Origin: an uncultured Erysipelotrichaceae bacterium
GTDB taxonomy: Bacteria; Bacillota_I; Bacilli_A; Erysipelotrichales; Erysipelotrichaceae
NCBI GenBank assembly: GCA_947385085.1
Contig: CANDJN010000010.1
Location: 1 to 61,853, forward strand
Direction: 5' to 3'
DNA length: 61,853 nt
Shown: one piece after another, positions 52,321 to 61,776 of the stretch
How the letters are laid out: the number at the start of each line of letters is the position of its first letter
Position numbering within the stretch: position 1 is the first letter of the stretch
The notes under the pieces: model-generated
Seen by the model: only the letters and a program-made list of their open reading frames with translations
Told to the model about the DNA's origin: nothing
Database searches by the model: none
Translations under genes and position numbers: made by a program

Positions 52321-53394
52321 TCATTCATCATGGGTAGTAAAATATTTTGCGGATTTCATTTCCATATCCTTTAACGGCACAATGTCCACACCATTTTTTA
52401 TACCTAATTGATAAGCCAGAATTTCCATAATCGGCGCAAACACAAGACATTGAAAATCATTTCCATCAAGCTCTAAAGACAAATCCGTATCGTCCAGTGT
52501 ATGCTTACCGATGATAAAGCCATGCTTAGCTTCTGCCTTGGCGAATTTGGCCGCACTGACTGCCAGTTCATCATTATTCTTGCCATCATTGAGGATCAAA
52601 ACAACAAAGCGGTTGGAAAAAGCCAAATCCGGTCCATGTAAGCCATCGTCCAGTTCATATCCCACGCATAGATAACGCCGTGCGGTTTCCAGAATTTTTA
52701 ATGCGCCCTCCAAAGCGACACCCCATAGCGCCTTGGAGCCATATATTATAAAGCTTTCCGCATTCACTAACAAAGACTCGTTTTCATCAAACCATTTCAG
52801 CGTTTTTGCACAAGCCTGTTTATGGCGACTTGGCACTTTCAAGGCATCCTGAATATAAGCATCATATTCTGCCTGTGTCAAACTTCCTCTTGCCAATCCG
52901 ATTTCCATTCCCATTAACATCTCAGTAAGAACGGTAGCGCAATATCCGATTGTCCTCATTCCATATTCTTCAAAGCCACTGCCCATATCCACATGAACAT
53001 CACTTGCCATAGCTAACGGTGTGTTTTCGCTTTCCGTCATCGCAACGCATAAACAGCCCATTTCTTGTACCTTTTTCATCGCCAGTTTCGTACAATGTGA
53101 GGTGCCTGTTTGTGATATAAAGACATATAAAGCTTGCTTATTGTAAACCGTCTTATCCAAAAACTCATTTGGCAACATCGTATTTGTGCTTAAGCCGCTG
53201 ACCTTCTCCACAAATTGATGCGCCGTTACGGAGCCGTTATTGCTTGTGCCTGATCCTATGAATACAATCTCATCATACGCATCCATTTTCTCATTCATCG
53301 CCTTTAACAATGCCGCAAAATTCGCTTTGCGATTTGCGATGATACGCTCCATTTTAGCAGGAGTTCGATAAATACAGTCCAACATCGTTACCAT
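52321..53394 (-). CDS. SIS-domain sugar-phosphate isomerase/deglycase
   Basis: The 357-residue product has two SIS domains, as in GlmS isomerase and FrlB/AgaS-like enzymes. The first has IVFIGSGTSNNGSVTAHQFV and YVFISQTGTSHCTKLAM. The second has SFIIYGSKALWGVALEGALK and the conserved Glu-Leu-Asp-Gly segment in GYELDDGLHGPDLAF. Members act on aminated or isomerised sugar phosphates; the substrate is unknown. The start follows AAAGGAG. It appears to be a single gene. Confidence 0.85.
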   Translation of the reverse strand: MVTMLDCIYRTPAKMERIIANRKANFAALLKAMNEKMDAYDEIVFIGSGTSNNGSVTAHQFVEKVSGLSTNTMLPNEFLDKTVYNKQALYVFISQTGTSHCTKLAMKKVQEMGCLCVAMTESENTPLAMASDVHVDMGSGFEEYGMRTIGYCATVLTEMLMGMEIGLARGSLTQAEYDAYIQDALKVPSRHKQACAKTLKWFDENESLLVNAESFIIYGSKALWGVALEGALKILETARRYLCVGYELDDGLHGPDLAFSNRFVVLILNDGKNNDELAVSAAKFAKAEAKHGFIIGKHTLDDTDLSLELDGNDFQCLVFAPIMEILAYQLGIKNGVDIVPLKDMEMKSAKYFTTHDE

Positions 53395-53637
53395 AGTGAG
53401 GATCTCCTTTTCTTTTTACTATCATATTCTTTCTCTATTGAGAAAATATGATTAATTTCTTATTTTTATCCATATGAAACATAATAGTCATTTAACATTT
53501 CACTTATTAAGACAAGCGTGATGAGGCCAGCGATTTCATCAATACTGTCCCCAAAGCATACAATATCAATTCCTTTAAAATGATTGTGATCCGTAATCAA
53601 GGCGCCTGCATTATTGATCTTTTATGGATCATTATAT

Positions 53638-53659
53638 ATGAGTCGAATCATCGACTCAT
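53638..53659. repeat. Palindrome ATGAGTCGA / TCGACTCAT at the ABC-F stop
   Basis: Nine-base arms around ATCA overlap the stop codon of the ABC-F gene. No U-run follows on the minus strand; a weak terminator or attenuating hairpin is possible. The region 53395-53637 shows nothing else. Confidence 0.4.
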
Positions 53660-55533
53660 TTCGAGTAATTCAATCCTTCTGCTATGGCAGAGCTGTATTC
53701 CTCCCATAACTCCATTAAATGCTCAATTTCATTATGCACATCGTCAATTTGTTCATCCAGTTCATTCATCTTGCGATAATCATGATAATATTCCGGATCA
53801 TAGCGCCGCTCGCGCAATTCCTCAAGCAATTCTTCTTTCTTGGCTATCTGTTTCTCTAATTTATCCACTTCCTTTTGATAGTGAATGGTTTTTACGGGCT
53901 GTTTTTTCTCGGCTTTTTGTGTCCTTACCACTTGTGTTGTGTTTGTCTTTTCTGCGCGCTTTTGCATATACTCTGCATACGTTAAGGGATAATACGTTGC
54001 CTTTCCCTCATCTATAACCAAAATAGCTGTCGCAATTTTAGATATGAAATAACGATCATGCGATACAAATAACATCGTACCCTCATAGCCGTTCAACGAT
54101 TCCTCAAGCGCCTCTTTGCCAAGAATATCCAGATGGTTAGTAACCTCATCCAAAAGCAGGAAATTCGGCTGCGCTAAAATGAGCTTGACTAACGCCAATC
54201 GCACCTTTTCACCGCCGGATAAACAATCTACCGTTTTGAATACGTCCTCGCCATGAAACAAGAAATTTCCGAGAATTGTTCTTACCTCACTGCGCGTCAT
54301 CGTATCATAGCTGTCCCACACTTCCTCCAAAACCGTTTTGCCGGAATTGAATTGTGCCAATTCCTGATCGAAATAGCCTACCTCAATTTGATGACCGAAT
54401 AAGAAACTGCCGGATAATGGTGCAACTTGATCCATCAAGGTTTTCACCAATGTGGATTTACCCTTGCCGTTGGGTCCTAAAATCGCAATTTTTTGTCCAT
54501 GCATGATCTCCAGATTGACCATGCAAAGCGGATGATCATAGCCGATTACAAGATCACGTATCTCTAGTACTCGTTTCCCACCCTTTACTCTTGGCACAAA
54601 GTGTGCATGAAAGGTGCGATCATCCACATTGGGATTCTCAATGCGCTCCATCCGATCCAAATACTTTATTTTTGACTGGGCAAACGCCGCCTTATTTTTC
54701 TTATAGCGGAACTTTTCAATCAGCTCTTCCAGACGCTGAATCTCTTTTTGTTGGCGGGCATAGGCGCTCTTAGTTCGCTCCACATCGGTTTCCTTGACTT
54801 GTTGATAATGGGTATAATTTCCCGGATAGCGGCGCATCACGCCATACTCCAATTCATAGATTACATCCGCTACATCGTCCAAAAACATCCGATCATGAGA
54901 TACGACAACGACTGCCTTCGGATAACGCTTGACATAGCCCTCAAGCCATTCAATCGTATCCAAGTCCAAATGATTTGTCGGCTCATCCAACAATAATACA
55001 TCCGGCTTTGACAACAACAACTTCACAAAAGCCAATCGCGTTTTCTGTCCGCCGCTGAACGTAGAAATTTTACGTTTCAAATCTTCAACGCTAAAATGAA
55101 ATTTCGTCAATACCGTTCGTATTTCCGACTCATAAGTATAGCCGCCGGCTTCCTCAAATGCCTGTGCCAAATCAGCATATTGATTTAACAGCGATTCATC
55201 GTGATTCTCACTCATTCTCTTAGTCAATTCATCAAGTCGCTGCTGCATCACCTTAAGTGATCCAAATACACTTTCTAATTCTTCTTTTAGCGAATGTTCC
55301 TCATTGGCAAAGGTTGTTTGGGCTAGGTAGCCGATAGTCGTTTTGGCATCCTTATGAATCGTTCCTCGATCCAGTGATTCTTCACCCGCAATAATTTTTA
55401 ACAGTGTTGTTTTTCCACACCCGTTTCTGCCTACTACGGCAATTTTTTCACAATCACGAATTTCAAATTGAATTTCTTCAAATATCGTGTTTGCCCCATA
55501 TTGCTTTGCGCCCTTATGAATCTGATAGCGCAT
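53656..55533 (-). CDS. ABC-F family ATPase
   Basis: The 625-residue product has two ABC domains and no membrane segments, as in ribosome-binding ABC-F proteins. Walker A motifs are VVGRNGCGKTTLL and ILGPNGKGKSTLV. The signatures are FSGGQKTRLAF and LSGGEKVRLAL, and the Walker B motifs LLLDEPTNHLDLD and LLLDEVTNHLD (Pro replaced by Val). A charged linker and a C-terminal coiled coil follow, as in the Uup/YdiF type. Its translation role is inferred from the family. ATG 55533 is chosen because GAGAGG lies nine bases upstream. It is four bases from the amidase-like gene. Confidence 0.88.
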   Translation of the reverse strand: MRYQIHKGAKQYGANTIFEEIQFEIRDCEKIAVVGRNGCGKTTLLKIIAGEESLDRGTIHKDAKTTIGYLAQTTFANEEHSLKEELESVFGSLKVMQQRLDELTKRMSENHDESLLNQYADLAQAFEEAGGYTYESEIRTVLTKFHFSVEDLKRKISTFSGGQKTRLAFVKLLLSKPDVLLLDEPTNHLDLDTIEWLEGYVKRYPKAVVVVSHDRMFLDDVADVIYELEYGVMRRYPGNYTHYQQVKETDVERTKSAYARQQKEIQRLEELIEKFRYKKNKAAFAQSKIKYLDRMERIENPNVDDRTFHAHFVPRVKGGKRVLEIRDLVIGYDHPLCMVNLEIMHGQKIAILGPNGKGKSTLVKTLMDQVAPLSGSFLFGHQIEVGYFDQELAQFNSGKTVLEEVWDSYDTMTRSEVRTILGNFLFHGEDVFKTVDCLSGGEKVRLALVKLILAQPNFLLLDEVTNHLDILGKEALEESLNGYEGTMLFVSHDRYFISKIATAILVIDEGKATYYPLTYAEYMQKRAEKTNTTQVVRTQKAEKKQPVKTIHYQKEVDKLEKQIAKKEELLEELRERRYDPEYYHDYRKMNELDEQIDDVHNEIEHLMELWEEYSSAIAEGLNYSK

Positions 55534-55546
55534 TTTCATCATCCTC

Positions 55547-56854
55547 TCAATCCGAGTCCTCGCTCACATGGATTGCCTTCACAAACGCATTGCTTAATTC
55601 CGTTATGATGGTTTCCTTATCCTTTTTCCATATGCGCGCATCGTCTTTGTTGGTTAAATAAATAAAATTAATGGATACCGCCTGCATGCCGGTACGCGAA
55701 CCTTGAATCAGCTTCTCATTTTCCTTCGCAGCAGCGGAAAATTGCCCGGCGCCGCTGATTCGTCCACCGCTTTCACGCAGGCTTGGCAGCATGTCATAAA
55801 TTTCCCTGCCATCCTCACCCGTGGCAGTATAGCTTGCGCTGACCCCGGAATTGCGCTGAAACCATGCGTTAAGATCACTGCCGGACAGCGACGTGTTCTT
55901 CGTTAGTTCATACATTAACGTATTGGCCAGCGTTGCGGAGGAATAATTGGAATAATATATTTCTGTGCCGCTGTCTATGACTTGAGCTGAGCTGTTCATT
56001 CCCAGTTCCAAATAATACTTTGCATGAGAATGATATGCCTTCTCCATCAATCCGTTTTTTCCATAATAGCTGAGTACATCATCACTGTGTTCCTTTGCCA
56101 GCATGACCTTTAACCCATGCTTCTCCAGCTCTGCCTTTAACTGTTCTCCCGCCCATTGCATTTCTACACTTTCATCCAGATCATTCGCATTGCCGGCAGC
56201 CTGAACCATACCATTGATCATGCGAGAGCCGTATGGGTCAATAAACACATCATAAACATCGTTCTTCGCATCTTCTTCTTCAATCTTTAAAAATAACGCA
56301 TGTTCGGATAATGCCGGAGCTGTCAATGAGGCATCGGCCATTAATGTAGCTACCTTGATTTTACCACCGCGCGCAACACCGTAAAACGATTCCGTCGTGA
56401 TCGCTTCATCATACACCAGACGCTTATCCGTTGTGCCGTCACGGATGCTTAAAGCATAAAAGCCGGGCTCCAGCTCCTGTAAATCAATTTGGCGATCAGC
56501 GCGATCCTCCATCGTATAGGTAATTGATTCTTCGCCGCATAAATCCGTGAGCGTTATACTTTTACGATATACATCATCTTTATTTCCAGCCTCATAGTCA
56601 TGGGCAAACAAATTTAAGCTCTCTCCGTAATACATATAGTCGCTGATCGTATAGACTTCCTTTTCCTTCCAGCGCAATTTTTCCGCTGTCTGTTCTACAT
56701 TCAAGCCGCAGATCGTAAAAGGCTCTGCTTTTTTCTCTTTGTGCTCAACGCGACTTTGATACCCCCAGAGCACACCGAAAAAAATGACCAGTATCACACA
56801 GCCAATGATAATCTCACGTGTATGCTTCTGTTTTTTCGGTGGTACGTATGCCAT
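55547..56854 (-). CDS. Amidase_3-like membrane protein lacking zinc ligands
   Basis: The 435-residue product has a short N-terminal tail, a membrane helix (residues 14-31) and a long extracellular part. Residues about 200-420 follow the order of N-acetylmuramoyl-L-alanine amidase (Amidase_3). However, the first zinc His segment (DPGHGG) reads DPYGSR, and the second (SxHxN) reads LELGMN. Both zinc histidines are lost. It may bind peptidoglycan without cutting, or act as a regulator. The similarity rests on pattern, so the fold needs confirmation. It sits between the ABC-F and LicD genes. Confidence 0.6.
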   Translation of the reverse strand: MAYVPPKKQKHTREIIIGCVILVIFFGVLWGYQSRVEHKEKKAEPFTICGLNVEQTAEKLRWKEKEVYTISDYMYYGESLNLFAHDYEAGNKDDVYRKSITLTDLCGEESITYTMEDRADRQIDLQELEPGFYALSIRDGTTDKRLVYDEAITTESFYGVARGGKIKVATLMADASLTAPALSEHALFLKIEEEDAKNDVYDVFIDPYGSRMINGMVQAAGNANDLDESVEMQWAGEQLKAELEKHGLKVMLAKEHSDDVLSYYGKNGLMEKAYHSHAKYYLELGMNSSAQVIDSGTEIYYSNYSSATLANTLMYELTKNTSLSGSDLNAWFQRNSGVSASYTATGEDGREIYDMLPSLRESGGRISGAGQFSAAAKENEKLIQGSRTGMQAVSINFIYLTNKDDARIWKKDKETIITELSNAFVKAIHVSEDSD

Positions 56855-56874
56855 GGAGAGTCCTCCTCTTCTGC

Positions 56875-57684
56875 TTATAATTCAGCGTCGCGGATATGCT
56901 TCGGCCGCTGATCCTTTAACGGCGGATAGCTCATATGATTTTTTGATACTTCTACATCGAGCATAATATGTGGATTGCGAGGTATCGGCAATGTCGTATC
57001 CTCAAATTTTACGTATTGAATCGGGAAGACGCTGTCCTTGGGATAGCGTACCGGGTGTAACAGGGAATTAAAGCACCATGTCAGGGCATAGCCAATCGTA
57101 TCGCTGCCCCGGTTGCGTTCCCCATAACGTCTGGCATTTTTCATAAATAAATTCTTTAATATCCTAGGATTCATACCGATATTTTCCAATACAGTTATCA
57201 CGCCCATTAACAGCACATTTGCCAAACGCGGCGGTAAATCGTGCGATCGTTTCATCGATACTTCATCACAGACAAAAATGTCAATGAACAGACCATCGCC
57301 ATATTCACATTTGCTTTTCAGCAGCGTATTGTATTCTTTAATATGCGTATGCTTCAGCACCAGCTTAGCCGGCACACAGACATTGAATTTCGGATCCTTT
57401 TCGTAGCATTGAAAAACATAGCGATCGGATAGATCGGGTAGTGCCTCTTTTAAAAAGCGTTCATAATCGCTGCGCATCATCGCAATGTCCATGTCGTCAT
57501 CCCATGGGATAAAGCCCTCATGGCGTACTGCGCCCAAGGCACTGCCTCCGGCCAGCCAATAGGGAATGTTATGCTTGCGCAATATCACATCGAGATCTTT
57601 TATCATACTGAGTAATACGTTATGGACATCACTGACGCATATTTCACTGCCGTCAGCGTGTTTCGCTATGACATATTTTTCCAT
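56875..57684 (-). CDS. LicD family phosphotransferase
   Basis: The 269-residue product matches the LicD family, a nucleotidyltransferase-fold group that attaches phosphorylcholine or related groups to surface glycans. The metal-binding motif reads WLAGGSALGAVRHEGFIPWD followed by DDMDIAM. The start at ATG 57684 follows GGTGA. It is encoded with the amidase-like gene, suggesting a cell-surface role. The donor and acceptor cannot be read here. Confidence 0.85.
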   Translation of the reverse strand: MEKYVIAKHADGSEICVSDVHNVLLSMIKDLDVILRKHNIPYWLAGGSALGAVRHEGFIPWDDDMDIAMMRSDYERFLKEALPDLSDRYVFQCYEKDPKFNVCVPAKLVLKHTHIKEYNTLLKSKCEYGDGLFIDIFVCDEVSMKRSHDLPPRLANVLLMGVITVLENIGMNPRILKNLFMKNARRYGERNRGSDTIGYALTWCFNSLLHPVRYPKDSVFPIQYVKFEDTTLPIPRNPHIMLDVEVSKNHMSYPPLKDQRPKHIRDAEL

Positions 57685-57715
57685 GTGTTTCACCATTTAT
57701 AATTATAAAAGAAAC

Positions 57716-57741
57716 GGCGGAAAACCTCAAGGTATTCCGCC
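57716..57741 (-). terminator. Intrinsic terminator after the transketolase genes
   Basis: GGCGGAA and TTCCGCC with inner ACCT/AGGT form a long stem. GTTTCTTTT follows on the minus strand. It separates the transketolase-manA unit from the LicD gene. Confidence 0.75.
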
Positions 57742-57814
57742 AATGTGACAAAATTGATAGTCGTAGGCATTAGGAAGACTTGTTTCATTACCACAATCCC
57801 ATTGAAACATCGGC

Positions 57815-58774
57815 TTATCCCAACTGTGCAACGACCTTTTCTACAAGATCCTGCGCTGTTAAATGATATTCCTTTTGCAGGAATGCGGCCGTACCTACTT
57901 GTCCGAATCGCTCAGCTACACCCATTTTACAGAAACGGATATTGATAGAATTTTCCGCAATGACTTCCTCAATCGCGCTGCCAAGCCCTCCGATAATGGA
58001 ATGATTTTCCAGCGAGATCATCAGCTTTTTCCCTGCCGCTTCCTTAAGCAACAATTCCTTGTCTAACGGCTTAATGGTAAACATATCAATAAGCCCTACG
58101 CTGTATCCTTTTCTTTCCAGCATTTCCAGCGCATCGAGACCTTCGCTGACCAGCTCACCGGCACACACAATCAAAACATCGTTTCCCCTTTTCAATACAT
58201 TTCCCTTGCCTAGAATAAAGGTGGAATCCTCGCTGTACACCTTGCGCACTGCCTTGCGATTGGATCGCACATAATGGATACCATCAAGCTGTGTAAGTTC
58301 TTTAACGACCCACGCAAATTGCTGCGCATCACAGGGATCGACGACAACTGAGCCGGGAATCGTGCGCATTAAGGCAACGTCCTCCCACGTTGTATGCGTG
58401 CCGCCATTATGGGCAACCGCAAATCCGGGATCAGAGCCGTATATATTGATCGTATTATGCGCATAGGCTCCTGATACATACAACTGGTCAAAATTACGCC
58501 GTGATACAAAAGGCGCAAAGGAATGAATCCATGGCTTAAAACCCAACAAGGACAAGCCTGCCGCAATTCCTGTCATGTTTGCTTCCGCGATTCCGCATTG
58601 AATGAAGCGCTCAGGATTGGTTTTGTGAAGCTTTGAAAATCCGCTTGCGGCTCCCAAATCCGCCTCTAAGGCTACAATGCGATCATCCTGCTTCATCAAT
58701 TCCTGCAAGGTTTCAACGATCGCCATGCGCTGATCTTTTCCTTTTTCGCTTCGATTCTCCACAAGCCTAAACAT
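57815..58774 (-). CDS. Transketolase, C-terminal subunit
   Basis: The 319-residue product covers the pyrimidine-binding and C-terminal domains of transketolase. IVALEADLGAASG carries the activating Glu region, and FIQCGIAEANMTGIAAGLSL and DVALMRTIPGSVVVDPCD follow. The partner N-terminal subunit is the upstream gene with an 8-base overlap. Split transketolases are common in Firmicutes. It moves two-carbon units in the non-oxidative pentose phosphate pathway. The start at 58774 follows AGAGGTGA. Confidence 0.93.
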   Translation of the reverse strand: MFRLVENRSEKGKDQRMAIVETLQELMKQDDRIVALEADLGAASGFSKLHKTNPERFIQCGIAEANMTGIAAGLSLLGFKPWIHSFAPFVSRRNFDQLYVSGAYAHNTINIYGSDPGFAVAHNGGTHTTWEDVALMRTIPGSVVVDPCDAQQFAWVVKELTQLDGIHYVRSNRKAVRKVYSEDSTFILGKGNVLKRGNDVLIVCAGELVSEGLDALEMLERKGYSVGLIDMFTIKPLDKELLLKEAAGKKLMISLENHSIIGGLGSAIEEVIAENSINIRFCKMGVAERFGQVGTAAFLQKEYHLTAQDLVEKVVAQLG

Positions 58775-59627
58775 GAGCTTCACCTCTTTTCACGAATTCT
58801 TCCAGCGCTTTAATTGCTTCATCAGCGGCAGAAATGGTCGCATCACTGTCAAATTTTACCGAATGATTGTTGCTCATCGCTTCAAAATAAGGCACGCCCT
58901 GTCCCTTGATCGTATCCAACACGATGCACACCGCCTGATCTTGAACCTTCTTGGCCACATCAATCGCATCGCTGATCGCCGCTTCATCATTACCCTTTAC
59001 GCGCTGCACATGAAAGCCAAATGCCGCCATTTTTTGGGCAATGCTGAAAGGATTCATGATCTCACTAGTGTAACCATCCAGCTGTCGCTTATTTTCATCG
59101 ATCAAAACGATACAATGATTGAGGCGATAATGTGCTAGATACTGAAAGGCTTCCCAGCACTGACCTTCATTGAGCTCTCCATCGCCGCAGATCACATACA
59201 CATACCGCTGGGAATGATCCATGCGAAAGCCACTCGCAATTCCGGCCGCAACGCTCGTACCTTGCCCAAGTGAACCACTGGTCATATCCACGCCCGGTGT
59301 TTTCATGCGATCGGGATGGGAAGGCAATCTTGTACCGCCCTCATTTAACGTATACAGTTCTTCCTTATCAAAGAAGCCCGCATTGGCTAAAGCACTGTAC
59401 CATGCCGGACCGCAATGTCCCTTACTAAGCACAACCATATCCCGTTCTTGCCAATCAGGATTATTCGCATCATAGCGCAGCTGCTTTCCATACAGCACGC
59501 TCATGAGCTCTACAATCGATAAAGAACCGCCGAGGTGCCCATATCCGGTATGCTTTAACATCTTTAACACATCCAGACGAATGTTTGCGGAAAATCGTTT
59601 CAATCGGTTCGCTTCCTTCGCCTCCAT
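58767..59627 (-). CDS. Transketolase, N-terminal subunit
   Basis: The 286-residue product is the thiamine-diphosphate-binding half. The motif VICGDGELNEGQCWEAFQYL is the TPP/Mg2+ GDG-x(25)-N site. GHLGGSLSIVELMSVLYG, LSKGHCGPAWYSALAN and SHPDRMKTPGVDMTSGSLGQ are also typical. It works as a complex with the C-terminal subunit. It lies three bases after manA. A ribosome binding site GGAG precedes ATG 59627. Confidence 0.93.
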   Translation of the reverse strand: MEAKEANRLKRFSANIRLDVLKMLKHTGYGHLGGSLSIVELMSVLYGKQLRYDANNPDWQERDMVVLSKGHCGPAWYSALANAGFFDKEELYTLNEGGTRLPSHPDRMKTPGVDMTSGSLGQGTSVAAGIASGFRMDHSQRYVYVICGDGELNEGQCWEAFQYLAHYRLNHCIVLIDENKRQLDGYTSEIMNPFSIAQKMAAFGFHVQRVKGNDEAAISDAIDVAKKVQDQAVCIVLDTIKGQGVPYFEAMSNNHSVKFDSDATISAADEAIKALEEFVKRGEAHV

Positions 59628-59630
59628 TCG

Positions 59631-60578
59631 CTATTCTCCCTTCACAATATTTGGATAGGCGCGGATGATTCTCATATCGCCTTTGACAATGATTTCCTTA
59701 CAATCCGCAGGAATAAACAGACTCTGTAAATACTTCAATTCCATTTCCTCACCCTGATATATCAAACTGCCGCTGCCGCGCACCACATGTAAAACAGAGA
59801 AGCACTCCTCGTTATACAATGCTTTTTCACCCTCAATATCCATTAGCTCTACCGTATAACGAGGGGTAGAAACCAGCGTTTCCCGCTCATAGCGTTCTTC
59901 CGTCGGATGATGTAGAACCTTTGATTTAGCGTCTAAATTTAAAATATCCAAACCCTTTTTCAAATGCAGCTCACGCGGATTGCCATTGGCGTCGGTTCGT
60001 TCATAATCATATAAGCGATACGTCACGTTACTATTGTTCGCGATTTCCAGAATGGTGATGCCTCCGCCAAGCGCATGAAGCTCTCCGGATTCTATCTGAA
60101 TAAAATCGCCAGGCCGTACCGGATGATATTCCATCTTATATACAATGTCCTTATTCTTAATTGCCTCTAACACTTCTTCCTTGCTTTGCGCCTTGGTTCC
60201 TGCCATCAACGTCGCACCGGGCATCGCATCGATCACATACCAGCTTTCGGTTTTGCCTAGATCATTATCATGCGGGATTGCATATGCATCCGTCGGATGA
60301 TTTTGAATCGACAGCCCTTCCTTGGCATCGGACAGCGCACAACGCAACAGATCATGCTTCGTAGCCTTACCCAAAATTTCCCTTTCATGGGCGTCGATCG
60401 CTTCACTTAAATTCATTCCTTTCAGCTCGCCGTTTAAAATCACATTACTGCCATAGGGATGAGCGCTGATCTCCCAGCTCGCTCCTACGCCGCTCTCCTT
60501 ATCACCTCTGATTTCAGGAATTCTGTTTCTACCCCACACAGTTTGATCATAGATCGGTTTTAACATCAACGGATACAT
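59631..60578 (-). CDS. manA: Mannose-6-phosphate isomerase, class I
   Basis: The 315-residue product is a zinc cupin that interconverts mannose 6-phosphate and fructose 6-phosphate. LKPIYDQTVWGRNRI, LSIQNHPTD (zinc ligands), IQIESGELHALGGGITILEI and YDYERTDANG are typical of the Firmicute class. It is first in the manA-transketolase operon; the start at 60578 follows AAGGAGG. The RpiR regulator is encoded just upstream on the same strand. Confidence 0.93.
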   Translation of the reverse strand: MYPLMLKPIYDQTVWGRNRIPEIRGDKESGVGASWEISAHPYGSNVILNGELKGMNLSEAIDAHEREILGKATKHDLLRCALSDAKEGLSIQNHPTDAYAIPHDNDLGKTESWYVIDAMPGATLMAGTKAQSKEEVLEAIKNKDIVYKMEYHPVRPGDFIQIESGELHALGGGITILEIANNSNVTYRLYDYERTDANGNPRELHLKKGLDILNLDAKSKVLHHPTEERYERETLVSTPRYTVELMDIEGEKALYNEECFSVLHVVRGSGSLIYQGEEMELKYLQSLFIPADCKEIIVKGDMRIIRAYPNIVKGE

Positions 60579-60631
60579 CTTACATTCCTCCTTGTTCTTA
60601 TCTTTATTATAAACGAAAGCACAAATAAAAA

Positions 60632-60684
60632 AACAGCGGACTCATTGATTGAAATACTTATGTCATACAAATGCATCCGCGTGT
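60632..60684 (-). terminator. Probable terminator after the RpiR gene
   Basis: AACAGCGGA and TCCGCGTGTT pair with one bulge across about 35 bases, and a T-rich run follows on the minus strand. It would separate the regulator from manA. Confidence 0.5.
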
Positions 60685-60756
60685 TTTTAACTGAATTATT
60701 TATTTCAATAACATGCCATTTTTAGCAAACTATGCTTATGAAAACAGGAAGATATA

Positions 60757-61629
60757 TTAACTAGAATAAATATACTGATGCTTGGCAAAATTCTCATCGT
60801 AATGTTCCTGATAAAGCCCGATATAAAGCAAATCCAAAATATACATCGTTGCGATATTGGAAGAAAAGCTATACAGCTTGTCATTGGGATGTTCCTTGTC
60901 ACACATTAACAGCTTACTGGTAGCATAGGGCATGAGTGATTTATTATGAGTCGATGTGATCATGATAATTGATACTCCGCGCTTCTTCAGCTCCGGCAAT
61001 ATCGTAATGAACTGCTTGGAGGAATAGCCGGCATAACTGTTGATAATCAACGCATCCTCACTTGTCAGGGTGATCGCCTCCAGTTTCCATTTGTAAAGTG
61101 AAGATGATATTCTTACATCCTTCCCAATTTCTTTTAATTGCGCATTGAATTTCTCTGCCATTTGGGTATTCATATTTGAGGTGAAAAAGCATATTTTCTT
61201 GGCTTTTTTCAGAATCTGAATGGCTTGATCCAATTCCTGTGCATCAATGGCGTGCTGGGTGAGCTCCAGACTCTCGGTATAAATTGCCAACAGGTTTTTA
61301 CTAATATCCATGTAAGAATCTGTTGCCGTGAAAGGAAAATTGTAATCGACCGCATAGCTTTTTTCACTTTTGATATATTCCTGCGCAAGTCGTAATCGCA
61401 GATCGTCGTAACGCTTGACCCCCAGCTTGTGACAGAAGCGGTATATGGTTGAGGAAGAAAGAAACGTTGCTTTTTTGAATGCTTCTTCATCCAGTTCAAT
61501 CATCGCTTTGCCATTCTGGATGATGTATGCCCTTAGACTTTGTTCACTCGGTGTCAAAGATGTCATCAATTTGATTTGATCCAGTAATTTCATAACGTTA
61601 TTGCCATCGCTGCCGATGTTGATACGCAA
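60757..61629 (-). CDS. RpiR/MurR-family transcriptional regulator
   Basis: The 290-residue product has an N-terminal HTH_6 domain (MTSLTPSEQSLRAYIIQNGK, with SSSTIYRFCHKLGVKRYDDL) and a C-terminal SIS domain (KKICFFTSNMNTQMAEKFNA, LIINSYAGYSSKQFI). Such regulators sense phosphosugars. The start is TTG 61629, with AGGAGG seven bases upstream; the in-frame ATG twelve codons later lacks a box. It is encoded next to manA and transketolase, which are likely targets. TATAAT with a TG extension lies upstream. Confidence 0.9.
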   Translation of the reverse strand: MRINIGSDGNNVMKLLDQIKLMTSLTPSEQSLRAYIIQNGKAMIELDEEAFKKATFLSSSTIYRFCHKLGVKRYDDLRLRLAQEYIKSEKSYAVDYNFPFTATDSYMDISKNLLAIYTESLELTQHAIDAQELDQAIQILKKAKKICFFTSNMNTQMAEKFNAQLKEIGKDVRISSSLYKWKLEAITLTSEDALIINSYAGYSSKQFITILPELKKRGVSIIMITSTHNKSLMPYATSKLLMCDKEHPNDKLYSFSSNIATMYILDLLYIGLYQEHYDENFAKHQYIYSS

Positions 61630-61658
61630 CGATATTCCTCCTGTTCCTTACTGCTTTT

Positions 61659-61664
61659 ATTATA
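61659..61664 (-). promoter_or_regulatory. Extended -10 promoter of the RpiR gene
   Basis: TGATATAAT on the minus strand is about 30 bases before the start. No strong -35 box is visible. Confidence 0.5.
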
Positions 61665-61758
61665 TCACGTTCTAGGCTGATCTTGCTTTGTTTCTCATGG
61701 ATCATGATCGTTTTATGAGATATAGTCAAAGCGTAAATAAGTAAATGAAATCATAAAA

Positions 61759-61776
61759 AAAGTCCTTGCGGACTTT
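61759..61776 (-). terminator. Intrinsic terminator at the right edge
   Basis: AAAGTCC-TTGC-GGACTTT is followed by T on the minus strand. It probably ends a gene whose last codons (about eleven, ending VEA) may enter the window from the right. Nothing else is supported in 61777-61853. Confidence 0.6.
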
